Shown piece by piece: positions 1 to 8,628 of a DNA stretch of 64,000 nucleotides (the first letter of the stretch is position 1; each line of letters begins with the position of its first letter). The position numbers and the translations under genes were made by a program. Location of the stretch: assembly GCF_023380205.1 (NCBI RefSeq), contig NZ_CP093361.1:372001-436000 (forward strand), given 5' to 3'. The notes beneath the pieces are model-generated. The model made no database searches. It was not told the DNA's origin and saw only the letters and a list, made by a program, of their open reading frames with translations. This stretch comes from Nicoliella spurrieriana. GTDB taxonomy: Bacteria > Bacillota > Bacilli > Lactobacillales > Lactobacillaceae.

Positions 1-1451
<1,451 letters not shown>

Positions 1452-1563
1452 TTTATGATTCCTCCATTTTATAAACCATGCATTTAAGTAGTGATGTGAA
1501 ATAATAATTGAATGAGTATGGATTACTAATAAGAAACCGATTAAAATTAAAATTTACCATCAT

Positions 1564-1607
1564 ATCAAAACCATCATTAATTATATAAGGTTAATAATAG
1601 TTTTGAT
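1564..1607 (-). promoter_or_regulatory. 17-bp leader hairpin upstream of the collagen-like gene
   Basis: Arms 1564-1580 and 1591-1607 are inverted repeats around a 10-nt loop. Both mismatches in the DNA become U-G wobbles only if the minus strand is transcribed, so the structure fits an RNA leader of the leftward gene starting at 1451. No T-run follows, so it is not an obvious terminator. Confidence 0.5.
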
Positions 1608-1624
1608 CACTTTAATCCAGGATA

Positions 1625-1640
1625 ATGATTATATAATCAT
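1625..1640. promoter_or_regulatory. Perfect 16-bp palindrome, possible operator
   Basis: ATGATTATATAATCAT is a perfect palindrome about 175 bp upstream of the collagen-like gene. On the minus strand it overlaps a TATAAT-like sequence preceded by TTGTGC. The rest of the 1452-1983 gap is very AT-rich, and nothing else in it could be identified. Confidence 0.3.
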
Positions 1641-1983
1641 CCTATTACTTTTGCACAAATAATATAATAGCATATTTTTATGCAATTAGTACATTATTTT
1701 TTCAATAGTCATTAATTTAATTACATCTTCATAAATCAATATGATACTAACAATCCATTAGCGCACAAATAAATCACATAATACATTTAGTTGAATCATT
1801 ATTAATCTACCTTCAATAAACAAAGTCAGATATCATTTCAATTTATCTTAGTTATTAAATGCATAAACACTATGGTTCAAAATTAGTTAAATTAGTTAAT
1901 ATCCCACCAGTATTTGATTTTACCAATAAAAAAGGACAAAATAACTTAATGTTAATTATAAATTAAATGGAGATGATTTTTTC

Positions 1984-2322
1984 ATGCAACTCAAAATGAC
2001 TGTAACTCTAGTTACCGCTGTTTTACTCCTTTCTGTCCCAGCTACCAGCAAAGTTAAAAAGAGCAAGCAAAATAGTGCTAAAACAAAGGTTACTTTCAAA
2101 AATAGTAGGGTTTCAGTAACCTACACTGAAAATGATCACAATAAAAAGGAACCCACGTACTCATTTAGCACTAAATACCAAAAATCTGGCAATCAATATA
2201 AATTAAAAAGCCACCATTGTCTAAATGACAATGGCGGCTTTTTAACTTATTCATTTAATTTAGCATCAATTTGGTTCAGGACCGCGGTTAAGTCCGCTGC
2301 GCTATTAACAAAATCGTATTGA
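1984..2322 (+). CDS. Small secreted-protein ORF, probably a truncated remnant
   Basis: The ORF (112 codons) has GGAG 11 nt before its ATG and an N-terminal hydrophobic segment (TVTLVTAVLLLSVPATS) like a signal peptide, then a Lys/Ser/Thr-rich stretch to about residue 75. From there it reads straight through the terminator hairpin at 2205-2243 and antisense into the 3' end of the kinase gene. The C-terminal third is therefore unlikely to be native coding sequence. Most likely it is a small exported protein that lost its 3' end, or a chance ORF. No family recognised. Confidence 0.35.
   Translation: MQLKMTVTLVTAVLLLSVPATSKVKKSKQNSAKTKVTFKNSRVSVTYTENDHNKKEPTYSFSTKYQKSGNQYKLKSHHCLNDNGGFLTYSFNLASIWFRTAVKSAALLTKSY
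2205..2243 (-). terminator. Intrinsic terminator of the pnuN-dNK operon
   Basis: Arms of 17 nt flank a 5-nt loop, ending in T5 on either strand. The single DNA mismatch is an A/C clash in plus-strand RNA but a G-U wobble in minus-strand RNA, assigning it to the leftward kinase operon. Confidence 0.85.
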
Positions 2323-2873
2323 TCGCCATCAATTTTTAATTTAGGGCTAATATCATAATTTTGAAACCATTTCTGGTATGCCACTCGTAATTCTCGGTAG
2401 TAATCTAATAGTTCATCGGATTGTTCAAAATCGCGCCCCCGTTTTTTAATTCGTGCTAACTGGGTGTCTAAACTGACCTCAATATACACTAGCAAATCCG
2501 GGCGTTTCTTTTTCGCTGCAAATGGTAGTTCCTCCATCATGTTATCCAATAATTCATGATAAATCGCTGCCTCGGCATCGTTAATATTTCCCAACCGATG
2601 GTTTAAATCAGTAAACAACGCATCTTCATAGATTGAACGGTCTAAAACGTTGTTATCATCCCGTTGCGCTCGCTTAATCATTTCAAAACGCTTATTTAAA
2701 AAATAAATTTGTAATAAAAAACCGTATTTCTGTTTATCCTGATAAAACAATGGTAATACTGGATTATCCCCAACTGGTTCGTAGAACGCCTTCGTTCCAA
2801 GGTGCTTCGCTACCCGGGTAGTCAATGATGACTTCCCTGCGCCAATCGTTCCAGCTAATACAAGCATCGGCAT
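2247..2873 (-). CDS. Deoxynucleoside kinase
   Basis: 208 aa, the usual length for Gram-positive deoxyadenosine/deoxyguanosine-type kinases. It phosphorylates deoxynucleosides to dNMPs in the cytosolic salvage pathway. The P-loop is AGTIGAGKSS (residues ~7-16), the DRSIYEDALF motif carries the Asp-Arg-Ser signature, and the KKRGRDFE segment is the LID Arg region. CCCCC at 2879-2883 (GGGGG on the coding strand) is the RBS; the first ATG is 5 nt and a second (MLVLAG) 11 nt from it, so either could be used. It is cotranscribed downstream of the PnuC-family transporter. Together with the NrdR boxes upstream this indicates deoxynucleoside uptake and trapping. Base specificity cannot be read from sequence. 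Confidence 0.9.
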   Translation of the reverse strand: MPMLVLAGTIGAGKSSLTTRVAKHLGTKAFYEPVGDNPVLPLFYQDKQKYGFLLQIYFLNKRFEMIKRAQRDDNNVLDRSIYEDALFTDLNHRLGNINDAEAAIYHELLDNMMEELPFAAKKKRPDLLVYIEVSLDTQLARIKKRGRDFEQSDELLDYYRELRVAYQKWFQNYDISPKLKIDGDQYDFVNSAADLTAVLNQIDAKLNE

Positions 2874-2899
2874 AGGATCCCCCTTTTAATCGACCCAAA

Positions 2900-3619
2900 T
2901 TAATTATCCAGCTGTTTAGCAAACCATGGACTCTTGGTAAACGCTAGAATATCATTTCCAATGTACAACATATAGGTTACAAATAGCACTGGTGATGCCC
3001 CACCCTGTGCTGCAGTGATCCCCCATAAAATAACTGATAAAATGCCCTGGGCAAACCAAAAATAATAGGTTTCCCGTTTCTTTAACGTGGTTAAAATCGC
3101 GCCCATGATTCCAGTTGTTGATGAAATCGAATCAATCAATGGCCGCGGACTGTCAGTAAGGTGAACCAACAGGGTATGCATAATCAAAACCACAACAACA
3201 AAGCCGAATACGTATGGTAACCAGTTTTTAATGGTCGTGGCAACACTATCGCCTCGCAGACCAGAAATTTTTTGTTCAGCATCTTGATTCCAACTAGGCA
3301 TTAACAATACCGGAACATCTAATAATACGATATAGCTAAGTTGCATCACAATTTCCATGTAATTCTTGGCGGTAAATGCAACCGCAATTAATAAGATCGC
3401 ACTAAGTAAGCCCAACCAACCGTTGACTGGTTTTGCATTATTAATTGCCAGTACACAGGTTAAACCTAGCGCACCAGCAATAAACGTTACAATACTAATC
3501 GTAGTCATCGGGCTACTTAGCGTTAATGCTAAGTTAAATCCTAACCCAAAGAATAATAGAATGTATGATTGGACATTCCAGCCCAACAATTGGCTCCATA
3601 GCCACTTACAATAATTCAT
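2900..3619 (-). CDS. pnuN: PnuC-family transporter, probable deoxynucleoside importer (PnuN type)
   Basis: 239-aa membrane protein with about seven hydrophobic segments. The NGWLGLLSAI and RPLIDSISSTTG...KKRETYYFW motifs are characteristic of PnuC-fold vitamin/nucleoside facilitators. The classical PnuC partner NadR is absent. Instead a deoxynucleoside kinase follows in the same operon and tandem NrdR boxes precede it. That context matches the PnuN subgroup proposed to import deoxynucleosides rather than nicotinamide riboside. Start ATG with GGGAG 8 nt upstream. The family is certain; the substrate is inferred from context. Confidence 0.8.
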   Translation of the reverse strand: MNYCKWLWSQLLGWNVQSYILLFFGLGFNLALTLSSPMTTISIVTFIAGALGLTCVLAINNAKPVNGWLGLLSAILLIAVAFTAKNYMEIVMQLSYIVLLDVPVLLMPSWNQDAEQKISGLRGDSVATTIKNWLPYVFGFVVVVLIMHTLLVHLTDSPRPLIDSISSTTGIMGAILTTLKKRETYYFWFAQGILSVILWGITAAQGGASPVLFVTYMLYIGNDILAFTKSPWFAKQLDN

Positions 3620-3633
3620 TCAAAACGCTCCCA

Positions 3634-3680
3634 ACACAATATATAGTACCTAAATAACTAAAAATATCTATATATAGTTA
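3634..3680 (-). promoter_or_regulatory. Tandem NrdR boxes
   Basis: Two copies of the NrdR-box core, CAATATATAG at 3637-3646 and CTATATATAG at 3668-3677, are separated by 31 bp (three helical turns), the spacing characteristic of NrdR operators. The first is flanked as ACA...TAC, close to the ACACWATATWTWGTGT consensus. They lie between the promoter and the pnuN start, so the operon is probably repressed by NrdR when dATP is high. Confidence 0.75.
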
Positions 3681-3698
3681 TTTTAGTCGACTCGTTCT

Positions 3699-3726
3699 AT
3701 TATATCCAAATTAGAATTGATTTCAA
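3699..3726 (-). promoter_or_regulatory. Sigma-A-type promoter of pnuN-dNK
   Basis: On the minus strand TTGAAA (3721-3726) and TATAAT (3699-3704) are separated by 16 bp. The NrdR boxes begin just downstream, as expected for a roadblock or isomerisation-type repressor. Confidence 0.65.
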
Positions 3727-3809
3727 TCTCGTTAATTAAACGATTGAATCGTAAACGTGTTATTTTTCAATTAGCAAATCCACGAAAGGACCCCTAGCCA
3801 TAAGCATAA

Positions 3810-3835
3810 ATAAAGGGGATGGCCACCCCATCCCC
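3810..3835 (-). terminator. Terminator after the crcB pair
   Basis: GGGGATGG (3815-3822) pairs with CCATCCCC (3828-3835). On the minus strand it is followed by TTTATTTA, four bases after the second crcB gene ends. Confidence 0.75.
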
Positions 3836-3838
3836 GTA

Positions 3839-4189
3839 CTAAATTGCCATTCCGATTAAAGCTGCTAAGATTCCTAATAAAGTAGTTAAAATAAAGTATA
3901 TCCCGGCCCATTGTGGATGTTTAATCTGCAGTTTGACCGTTTCATTCATGAACGTAGAGAACGTAGTATAGCCACCCAGAATCCCACTCCCGATTAGAAA
4001 TGCGATGGATCCATCAGCAAGGTGGCCAGTTAATAAGCCTAGCAAAAACGCACCGGACACATTGATCACCACGGTAGCCAGCGGAAATTCCTTCCACCCC
4101 ATGCGATTGCCAATTAATTCAATCATGCCATATCGAATGACCGCTCCAAACGCAGCGGCAAATCCCACAAGTACAATTTTGGTAATCAT
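3839..4189 (-). CDS. crcB: Fluoride ion channel subunit CrcB/FluC
   Basis: 116 aa with four transmembrane segments. The GxxxRYGM start, the NVSGAFLLGLLTG motif (Asn of the fluoride path) and the GGYTTFSTF motif with the aromatic/Thr pore residues are those of FluC. It exports cytoplasmic fluoride passively. Its ATG overlaps the TAA of the upstream crcB paralogue (TAATG), so the two are translationally coupled. Tandem crcB genes in Gram-positives can form heterodimers; whether this pair does cannot be told here. No fluoride-riboswitch signature was seen upstream. Confidence 0.93.
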   Translation of the reverse strand: MITKIVLVGFAAAFGAVIRYGMIELIGNRMGWKEFPLATVVINVSGAFLLGLLTGHLADGSIAFLIGSGILGGYTTFSTFMNETVKLQIKHPQWAGIYFILTTLLGILAALIGMAI

Positions 4190-4569
4190 TATTTTTCACC
4201 CGCCTTTGCAATAACGTAATCAGCGAGTTTGACCCCAATTAATGCGAATATATATCCAAAAATCAAACTGATTGAAAGATACCAGAATGAATTAATTAGT
4301 GAAATTTTGAGCAGCTTCACAAAATCGACCGTAAACGTTGAAAAAGTAGTAAAGCTACCAATAAACCCCACGGTAATCCCACTTAAAACATCACTCGAAA
4401 TATTCATCAATAGTGGCAGAGTACTAGCAATAAATGATAGTAAGAACGTCCCAATTAAATTAATTGCAATAATCATTGCAAAGTGTTGATTACCAGATAA
4501 TAACGTTAACCACTCACGAAGTGCACCGCCTAAGAACCCAAAACAGATAATATAAATAATCCTACGCAA
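4189..4569 (-). CDS. crcB: Fluoride ion channel subunit CrcB/FluC, paralogue
   Basis: 126 aa with four hydrophobic segments, GGALREWLT near the N-terminus, INLIGTFLLSF and IGSFTTFSTFTVD motifs. It starts at TTG with GGAAGG 8 nt upstream. It differs clearly from the downstream copy (Glu-Trp in place of Tyr-Gly after the conserved Arg), as expected for the non-identical subunits of a dual-topology pair. First gene of the operon. Both subunits sit in the cytoplasmic membrane. Confidence 0.92.
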   Translation of the reverse strand: MRRIIYIICFGFLGGALREWLTLLSGNQHFAMIIAINLIGTFLLSFIASTLPLLMNISSDVLSGITVGFIGSFTTFSTFTVDFVKLLKISLINSFWYLSISLIFGYIFALIGVKLADYVIAKAGEK

Positions 4570-4683
4570 CTAAATCGCCTTCCTTAGCTTTATTAATTTA
4601 TCCTATCATAATTAAGTGATTATGCACTTTAGTTAAGAAATTCACAAAATAAAGTAAAAATATCATTTTTAATTTTTTATTCA

Positions 4684-4697
4684 TGCAACCGGTTGTA
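4684..4697. promoter_or_regulatory. LacI/CcpA-type operator-like palindrome
   Basis: TGCAACCGGTTGTA is a near-perfect dyad with a central CG, the layout of LacI-family operators (TGNAANCGNTTNCA). It lies 115 bp before crcB and 330 bp before the dehydrogenase gene, so the target is uncertain. In the rest of the 4570-5026 gap, long and AT-rich, no convincing promoter could be fixed. Confidence 0.4.
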
Positions 4698-5026
4698 ATT
4701 TGCATAATTATATAAAAACAAATTAATTAATTATTAACATTTGTGAAACCATGAACTATCTTTGCTAATAAATCAACATTCACCCTTGCTTACTAGGTAT
4801 TCCACTAATGTGATTTTATTCATTTATAAATTGAATTATCGTTATATTTATAAGAAATAATAGTTGATTATTTAACAATAATCATTAGTATTATAAGTGT
4901 AATCAAAAGTAACTAACTACTAACTAGTTGGTGTTAATTGGTTATTTCATATCAAATCGTTATTGAAAGCCTGATCATTTGATTGGGTTAAAAAATTTAT
5001 TATATTTATAAAGGGGATATTTACAC

Positions 5027-6037
5027 ATGAAAGCATTAGTATTAACTGGTACTAAACAAATGGAAATCCAAGATTTGGATACTCCAACTCCAAAGCCTGA
5101 CGAAGTTTTAGTTAAGACCGCATACGCAGGTATCTGTGGTACTGACGACGCATTATACAATGGTCTTCCAGGTTCAGCAGATGCTGTTCCTCCAATTGTT
5201 TTAGGACATGAAAACTCAGGGGTTGTTGAAGCCGTTGGTGCTAACGTTACCCAATTTAAGAAGGGTGACCGTGTTGCTGTTGACCCTAACATCTACTACC
5301 CTAAGGACAAGTACTTCCGTGTTGACCGTCCACAATTAGCTGAAGACTTATCAGCTGTTGGTGTTACTCGTGATGGTGGTTTGGAAGAATACTTCACTGC
5401 TCCTGAATCAGTTGTATACCACGTTCCAGCTAACCTTTCATTAAAGGCTGCTTGTTCTACTGAACCTGTATCATGTGGTGTTCACGGTGTTCGTCGTCTT
5501 AACTTACAACCACACTACAAGGCACTTGTTATGGGTGATGGTTACATGGGTCTATTATTCGTTGAATTATTAAAGGCTTACGGTGTTCAACACGTTGACT
5601 TAACTGGTCGTCATGATGACAAGTTAGCTGAAGAACAAAAGCTTACTGGTGCAGACCACGTTATCAACACTGAATCTGGTGACATTACTGAAGAATACGA
5701 CATCGTTATTGAAGCCGTTGGTCGTCCAGAAACTCAAGAAAAGGCAATCGAAGTTGCAGGTAAGGGTGGTCAAATCCTTATGTTTGGTGTTGGTCGTCCA
5801 GATCAAACATTCACTGTTAACACTTACGAAGTATTCCAAAAGGAATTAGACATCAAGGGTTCATTCATTAACCCATACTCATTCGATGACTCCCTTGCAT
5901 TAATGGCAAGTGGCAAAATTGATGTTGAACCACTTATCAAGAACGTTCTTCAACTTAACGAAGTTGTTGGTAAGCTTGATGGTTCTGACAAGCGCCCTGG
6001 TAAGTCAGTTGTTGAACTTGACGGTAGCTTGAAATAA
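5027..6037 (+). CDS. Zn-dependent mannitol 2-dehydrogenase-like enzyme lacking the structural zinc site
   Basis: 336-aa medium-chain dehydrogenase. The N-terminus (MKALVLTGTKQMEIQDL), GICGTDDALYNGLPGS and GHENSGVVEAVG closely match, from memory, mannitol 2-dehydrogenases of heterofermentative lactobacilli, which reduce fructose to mannitol with NAD(P)H. Catalytic zinc ligands Cys37, His61 and Glu62 are present, as is a Rossmann GDGYMG motif. The four structural-zinc cysteines, expected at 91, 94, 97 and 105, are Tyr, Asp, Phe and Ala. Codon use is strongly biased (GGT, AAG, GAA), suggesting high expression. RBS AAAGGGG precedes the ATG. A VOC gene follows 25 bp later. The substrate could also be another polyol or ketose. 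Confidence 0.8.
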   Translation: MKALVLTGTKQMEIQDLDTPTPKPDEVLVKTAYAGICGTDDALYNGLPGSADAVPPIVLGHENSGVVEAVGANVTQFKKGDRVAVDPNIYYPKDKYFRVDRPQLAEDLSAVGVTRDGGLEEYFTAPESVVYHVPANLSLKAACSTEPVSCGVHGVRRLNLQPHYKALVMGDGYMGLLFVELLKAYGVQHVDLTGRHDDKLAEEQKLTGADHVINTESGDITEEYDIVIEAVGRPETQEKAIEVAGKGGQILMFGVGRPDQTFTVNTYEVFQKELDIKGSFINPYSFDDSLALMASGKIDVEPLIKNVLQLNEVVGKLDGSDKRPGKSVVELDGSLK

Positions 6038-6061
6038 TTAATTTCTACGGAGGCATATAAA

Positions 6062-6451
6062 ATGGCTTTACAAGATTACTTCACTGGACTTCAACACGTT
6101 GGAATCCCATCAAAAGACTTAGATAAAACAATTGCGTTTTACAAGAAGTTAGGCTTTGAAGAAGCTGGTTTGTTCCATAATGGTGAAAACCGTTGTGCGT
6201 TCATGAGATACAACAACTTAACCATTGAAACTTGGGAAGGTGACCCCGTTACTATGAAGAACGGTGCCATTAACCACTTTTCAATGAACTGTACTGACGT
6301 TGACAAGGCTTTCGAAGCTGCTAAGGCTGAAGGCTTTGACATGGTCAACGATGAAATCCAATCCATCCCTTCATTCTGGGATAATGGAATTCGGTTCTTT
6401 AACATCTTAGGACCAAACCATGAAACGATTGAATTCTGTCAAATTGTCTAG
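6062..6451 (+). CDS. VOC-superfamily (glyoxalase-like) protein
   Basis: 129 aa, one vicinal-oxygen-chelate domain. It opens LQHVGIPSKDLDKTIAFYKKLGF and carries likely metal ligands in QHVG, TIETWEG, NHFSMNC and HETIEFCQ, i.e. the His/Glu/His/Glu pattern of metal-binding VOC proteins. RBS GGAGG lies upstream of the ATG. It follows the dehydrogenase with a shared terminator, so the two are probably cotranscribed. It could be a lactoylglutathione-lyase-like detoxification enzyme or a sugar epimerase-like VOC; the reaction cannot be assigned. Confidence 0.75.
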   Translation: MALQDYFTGLQHVGIPSKDLDKTIAFYKKLGFEEAGLFHNGENRCAFMRYNNLTIETWEGDPVTMKNGAINHFSMNCTDVDKAFEAAKAEGFDMVNDEIQSIPSFWDNGIRFFNILGPNHETIEFCQIV

Positions 6452-6460
6452 TTAAGACTT

Positions 6461-6499
6461 AAAAATAACCACGATGATTAAATCATCGTGGTTATTTTT
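6461..6499 (+). terminator. Terminator of the dehydrogenase-VOC operon
   Basis: A near-uninterrupted 19-nt inverted repeat (arms 6461-6479 and 6481-6499) ends in a T-run. Confidence 0.9.
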
Positions 6500-6513
6500 T
6501 TATCTTTAGTAGT

Positions 6514-6555
6514 AAAAAAGCTTTGATCCTAAGAATTAGAATCAAGGCTTTTTTT
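6514..6555 (-). terminator. Terminator of the lysozyme gene
   Basis: Arms of about 14 nt (AAAAAAGCTTTGAT and ATCAAGGCTTTTTT) with one mismatch lie four bases past the stop of the leftward lysozyme gene. Confidence 0.7.
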
Positions 6556-6559
6556 AAAT

Positions 6560-7870
6560 TTATTTAACTGCTTTAACGTAACTCTTATTAGATGTAAAGT
6601 GAGTCCCATTTGCACCCATTGCAATGGTCTTAGTCCCCCGTTGTTTAAACGATTTAACTGCAACCTTTGCGCCCTTCTTAAGGTGCTTAATCCGTTGATT
6701 AGCACTGTCATAAATGTAAATTCCATTCTTAGCAGTTACCTGAACCATCTTAACGTTCTTTGAAGAGTGGTAAACTTTTGTATTAATCTTTGGCTTTAAC
6801 ACCTTAATCGTAGTCGTTTTTTGCTTACTGATTGAGTGTTTATTAGCGGTCGTCAAGCTATTAGTCGTACTGTCACTAAATTTAGTGCTGGAACTAGCAC
6901 TAGCAGCTACACTGGACTTTACGCTAGTTGAACTAGCGCTAGCACTTGAACTTGCGCTACTACTAGTTACTGAACTAGTACTGCTGCCATTCGAGGATGC
7001 AGAACTAACGCTACTACTAGCGCTAGAGGTGACATTAGATGAACTAGCAACGCTTGCTGATGAAACGATCGATGAGCCGACCGAATTAGCAGATGAAGCA
7101 GCACTACTGGAAACGGATTGCGAACTGCTTGCAGTGGAACCGCTGGCACCACTACCGACCCAAAATGACATTGATTTTCCACCATCTGGAATTACAGATG
7201 CATCAACATTTTGATTCAATGCCGTACTATGATAACTATCAGTAAATTGCCATAACCCATAAGTATATGATGGATTGGGTTCCCCCGCTCCGTATGATGC
7301 AACCCATAATGTATCATAATCGTCCTTAGCGTCACCAATGGTATTACTCATGAAGTAAAGGCCACTATAAAGCACAATTGGCCTAGTGGTCAAAGTCCGC
7401 ATCTCATCAGCCCAAGCAGAAGTTGCTGAATTCAATGTGCTCGTACTCATCCCATTGGTTTGTTCAAGATCATTTACGTAGAACCGGGCGTTTGGCACCC
7501 GATTATAAAGTGTCTGCGCTTCCCCCTGGGCCTGTGCAACGGAGTTATATAAACTATAACTATAAACCCCGTATGGCACATTATACTTATCTAACAACTT
7601 AATGTTATTTTGATAAACTTTATCAGCATAGTTACTACCATACTGAACCCGGATAATTACAAAGCTAGCTTCCTTCTTTAATTGTTGAACTTGAGAATCA
7701 GTCATCGTCTTTTGCCATTCTGATAAATCATAGGCTGGATTCATCGAAACAGCAGCTTTAACGGTGGGATTTGGTTTTCCTAATGTCGCAACATTAACAA
7801 TTCCTAAAGTAACGATTCCAGTGGATAATACCAGTCCCGCTTTCGTTAGTACATGTCTTATTTTCTTCAT
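6560..7870 (-). CDS. Secreted GH25 muramidase with Ser-rich linker and C-terminal wall-binding-like domain
   Basis: 436 aa. Signal peptide (residues 1-40, AxA-type site at VKAA), then a GH25 lysozyme fold (~43-235) with Asp48 in YDLSEWQ and the Asp134/Glu136 pair in YVNDLEQ. Next comes a Ser/Ala-rich low-complexity linker (~238-345), then a basic C-terminal domain (~350-436) resembling the SH3-like/DUF5776-type repeats of lactobacillus exoproteins. It hydrolyses MurNAc-GlcNAc bonds in peptidoglycan, for wall turnover or competition. The Ser-rich linker is compositionally like those of the neighbouring lipoprotein and the LPXTG protein at 60.6 kb and may be O-glycosylated. It sits 23 bp after the lipoprotein gene, probably cotranscribed. 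Confidence 0.88.
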   Translation of the reverse strand: MKKIRHVLTKAGLVLSTGIVTLGIVNVATLGKPNPTVKAAVSMNPAYDLSEWQKTMTDSQVQQLKKEASFVIIRVQYGSNYADKVYQNNIKLLDKYNVPYGVYSYSLYNSVAQAQGEAQTLYNRVPNARFYVNDLEQTNGMSTSTLNSATSAWADEMRTLTTRPIVLYSGLYFMSNTIGDAKDDYDTLWVASYGAGEPNPSYTYGLWQFTDSYHSTALNQNVDASVIPDGGKSMSFWVGSGASGSTASSSQSVSSSAASSANSVGSSIVSSASVASSSNVTSSASSSVSSASSNGSSTSSVTSSSASSSASASSTSVKSSVAASASSSTKFSDSTTNSLTTANKHSISKQKTTTIKVLKPKINTKVYHSSKNVKMVQVTAKNGIYIYDSANQRIKHLKKGAKVAVKSFKQRGTKTIAMGANGTHFTSNKSYVKAVK

Positions 7871-7893
7871 ATTTAGGATCCCTTTTCACTTAA

Positions 7894-8556
7894 TTACTTT
7901 GCGTCAATTGCAGCCTGCAATGCAGCTTCCGGAGTACTTCCGGAAACCTTATGCACAGTAGCTCCTTCTTGCCACTTAACGGTCGTTTCATTTGAATCAA
8001 TGTCAGCACTTACGTGTCCATAACCGTCTGGAACTGGGAGGGTATGGGTTTGCAAGTAAGCAACCATTTGCTTAGCAGCTGGGGTGGCAGTATCACTAAC
8101 GTTAACCTCAGTCCCCCGAACCGTTAATGACCAACGGCCCATGTTAAAGCTAACAAAGACCTGGCCGGCACCAGCATCTTTCACCCCGGTAATTCCGCTT
8201 CCTAAGTTCACGGTTGGTAATCCGGATGTCGATGCTTTAGATTGGTAGCCCACGCTGTTTTTAGCAGCTTCCCTACTAGCGTAAGTTTTCGAGGAAACTG
8301 GGTTCCCACTAGTAGCGCTACTAGCACTTTCACTACTACTTGAACTAGCCACACTATCACTTGAACTAGCGGCACTAGAGGAGCTAGCGCTAGAACTGGA
8401 ACTAGCCTTTGAACTAGTCGTTTTATCACTACTTTTAACAGAAGTAGATTGACTGTTCTTCATCGAAGCATTTTGATTGTCATTATTTTTGCTTCCACAA
8501 CCAGCTAACAGTAGCCCTAAGATGGCCACTGGAATTAATTTTTGATATGTTTTCAT
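7894..8556 (-). CDS. Ser-rich lipoprotein of unknown function
   Basis: 220 aa with a lipoprotein signal (GLLLAGC, lipid-modified Cys20). A Ser-dominated spacer (~30-88) is followed by a C-terminal domain of about 125 residues beginning TYASREAAKNSVGYQ and containing GAGQVFVSFNMGRWSLTVRG. The C-terminal domain was not recognised. The protein is anchored on the outer face of the membrane. It is immediately upstream of the GH25 muramidase on the same strand, suggesting a shared cell-wall function. RBS AGGAGG precedes the ATG. Confidence 0.75.
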   Translation of the reverse strand: MKTYQKLIPVAILGLLLAGCGSKNNDNQNASMKNSQSTSVKSSDKTTSSKASSSSSASSSSAASSSDSVASSSSSESASSATSGNPVSSKTYASREAAKNSVGYQSKASTSGLPTVNLGSGITGVKDAGAGQVFVSFNMGRWSLTVRGTEVNVSDTATPAAKQMVAYLQTHTLPVPDGYGHVSADIDSNETTVKWQEGATVHKVSGSTPEAALQAAIDAK

Positions 8557-8576
8557 TATTAAACTTTACCTCCTGA

Positions 8577-8616
8577 ACGGTAAACATGATTTGTACATAG
8601 TATAACAAATTACCGT
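8577..8616. promoter_or_regulatory. Inverted repeat flanking a probable promoter
   Basis: ACGGTAA (8577-8583) and TTACCGT (8610-8616) are exact inverted repeats 26 bp apart. They bracket a leftward TATACT -10-like element upstream of the lipoprotein-lysozyme pair. Candidate operator. Confidence 0.35.
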
Positions 8617-8628
8617 CCAAAATAAACA

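Noticed and set aside
4570-4700. Fluoride riboswitch before crcB
   Set aside because: No recognisable conserved core or pseudoknot partner upstream of the TTG start.
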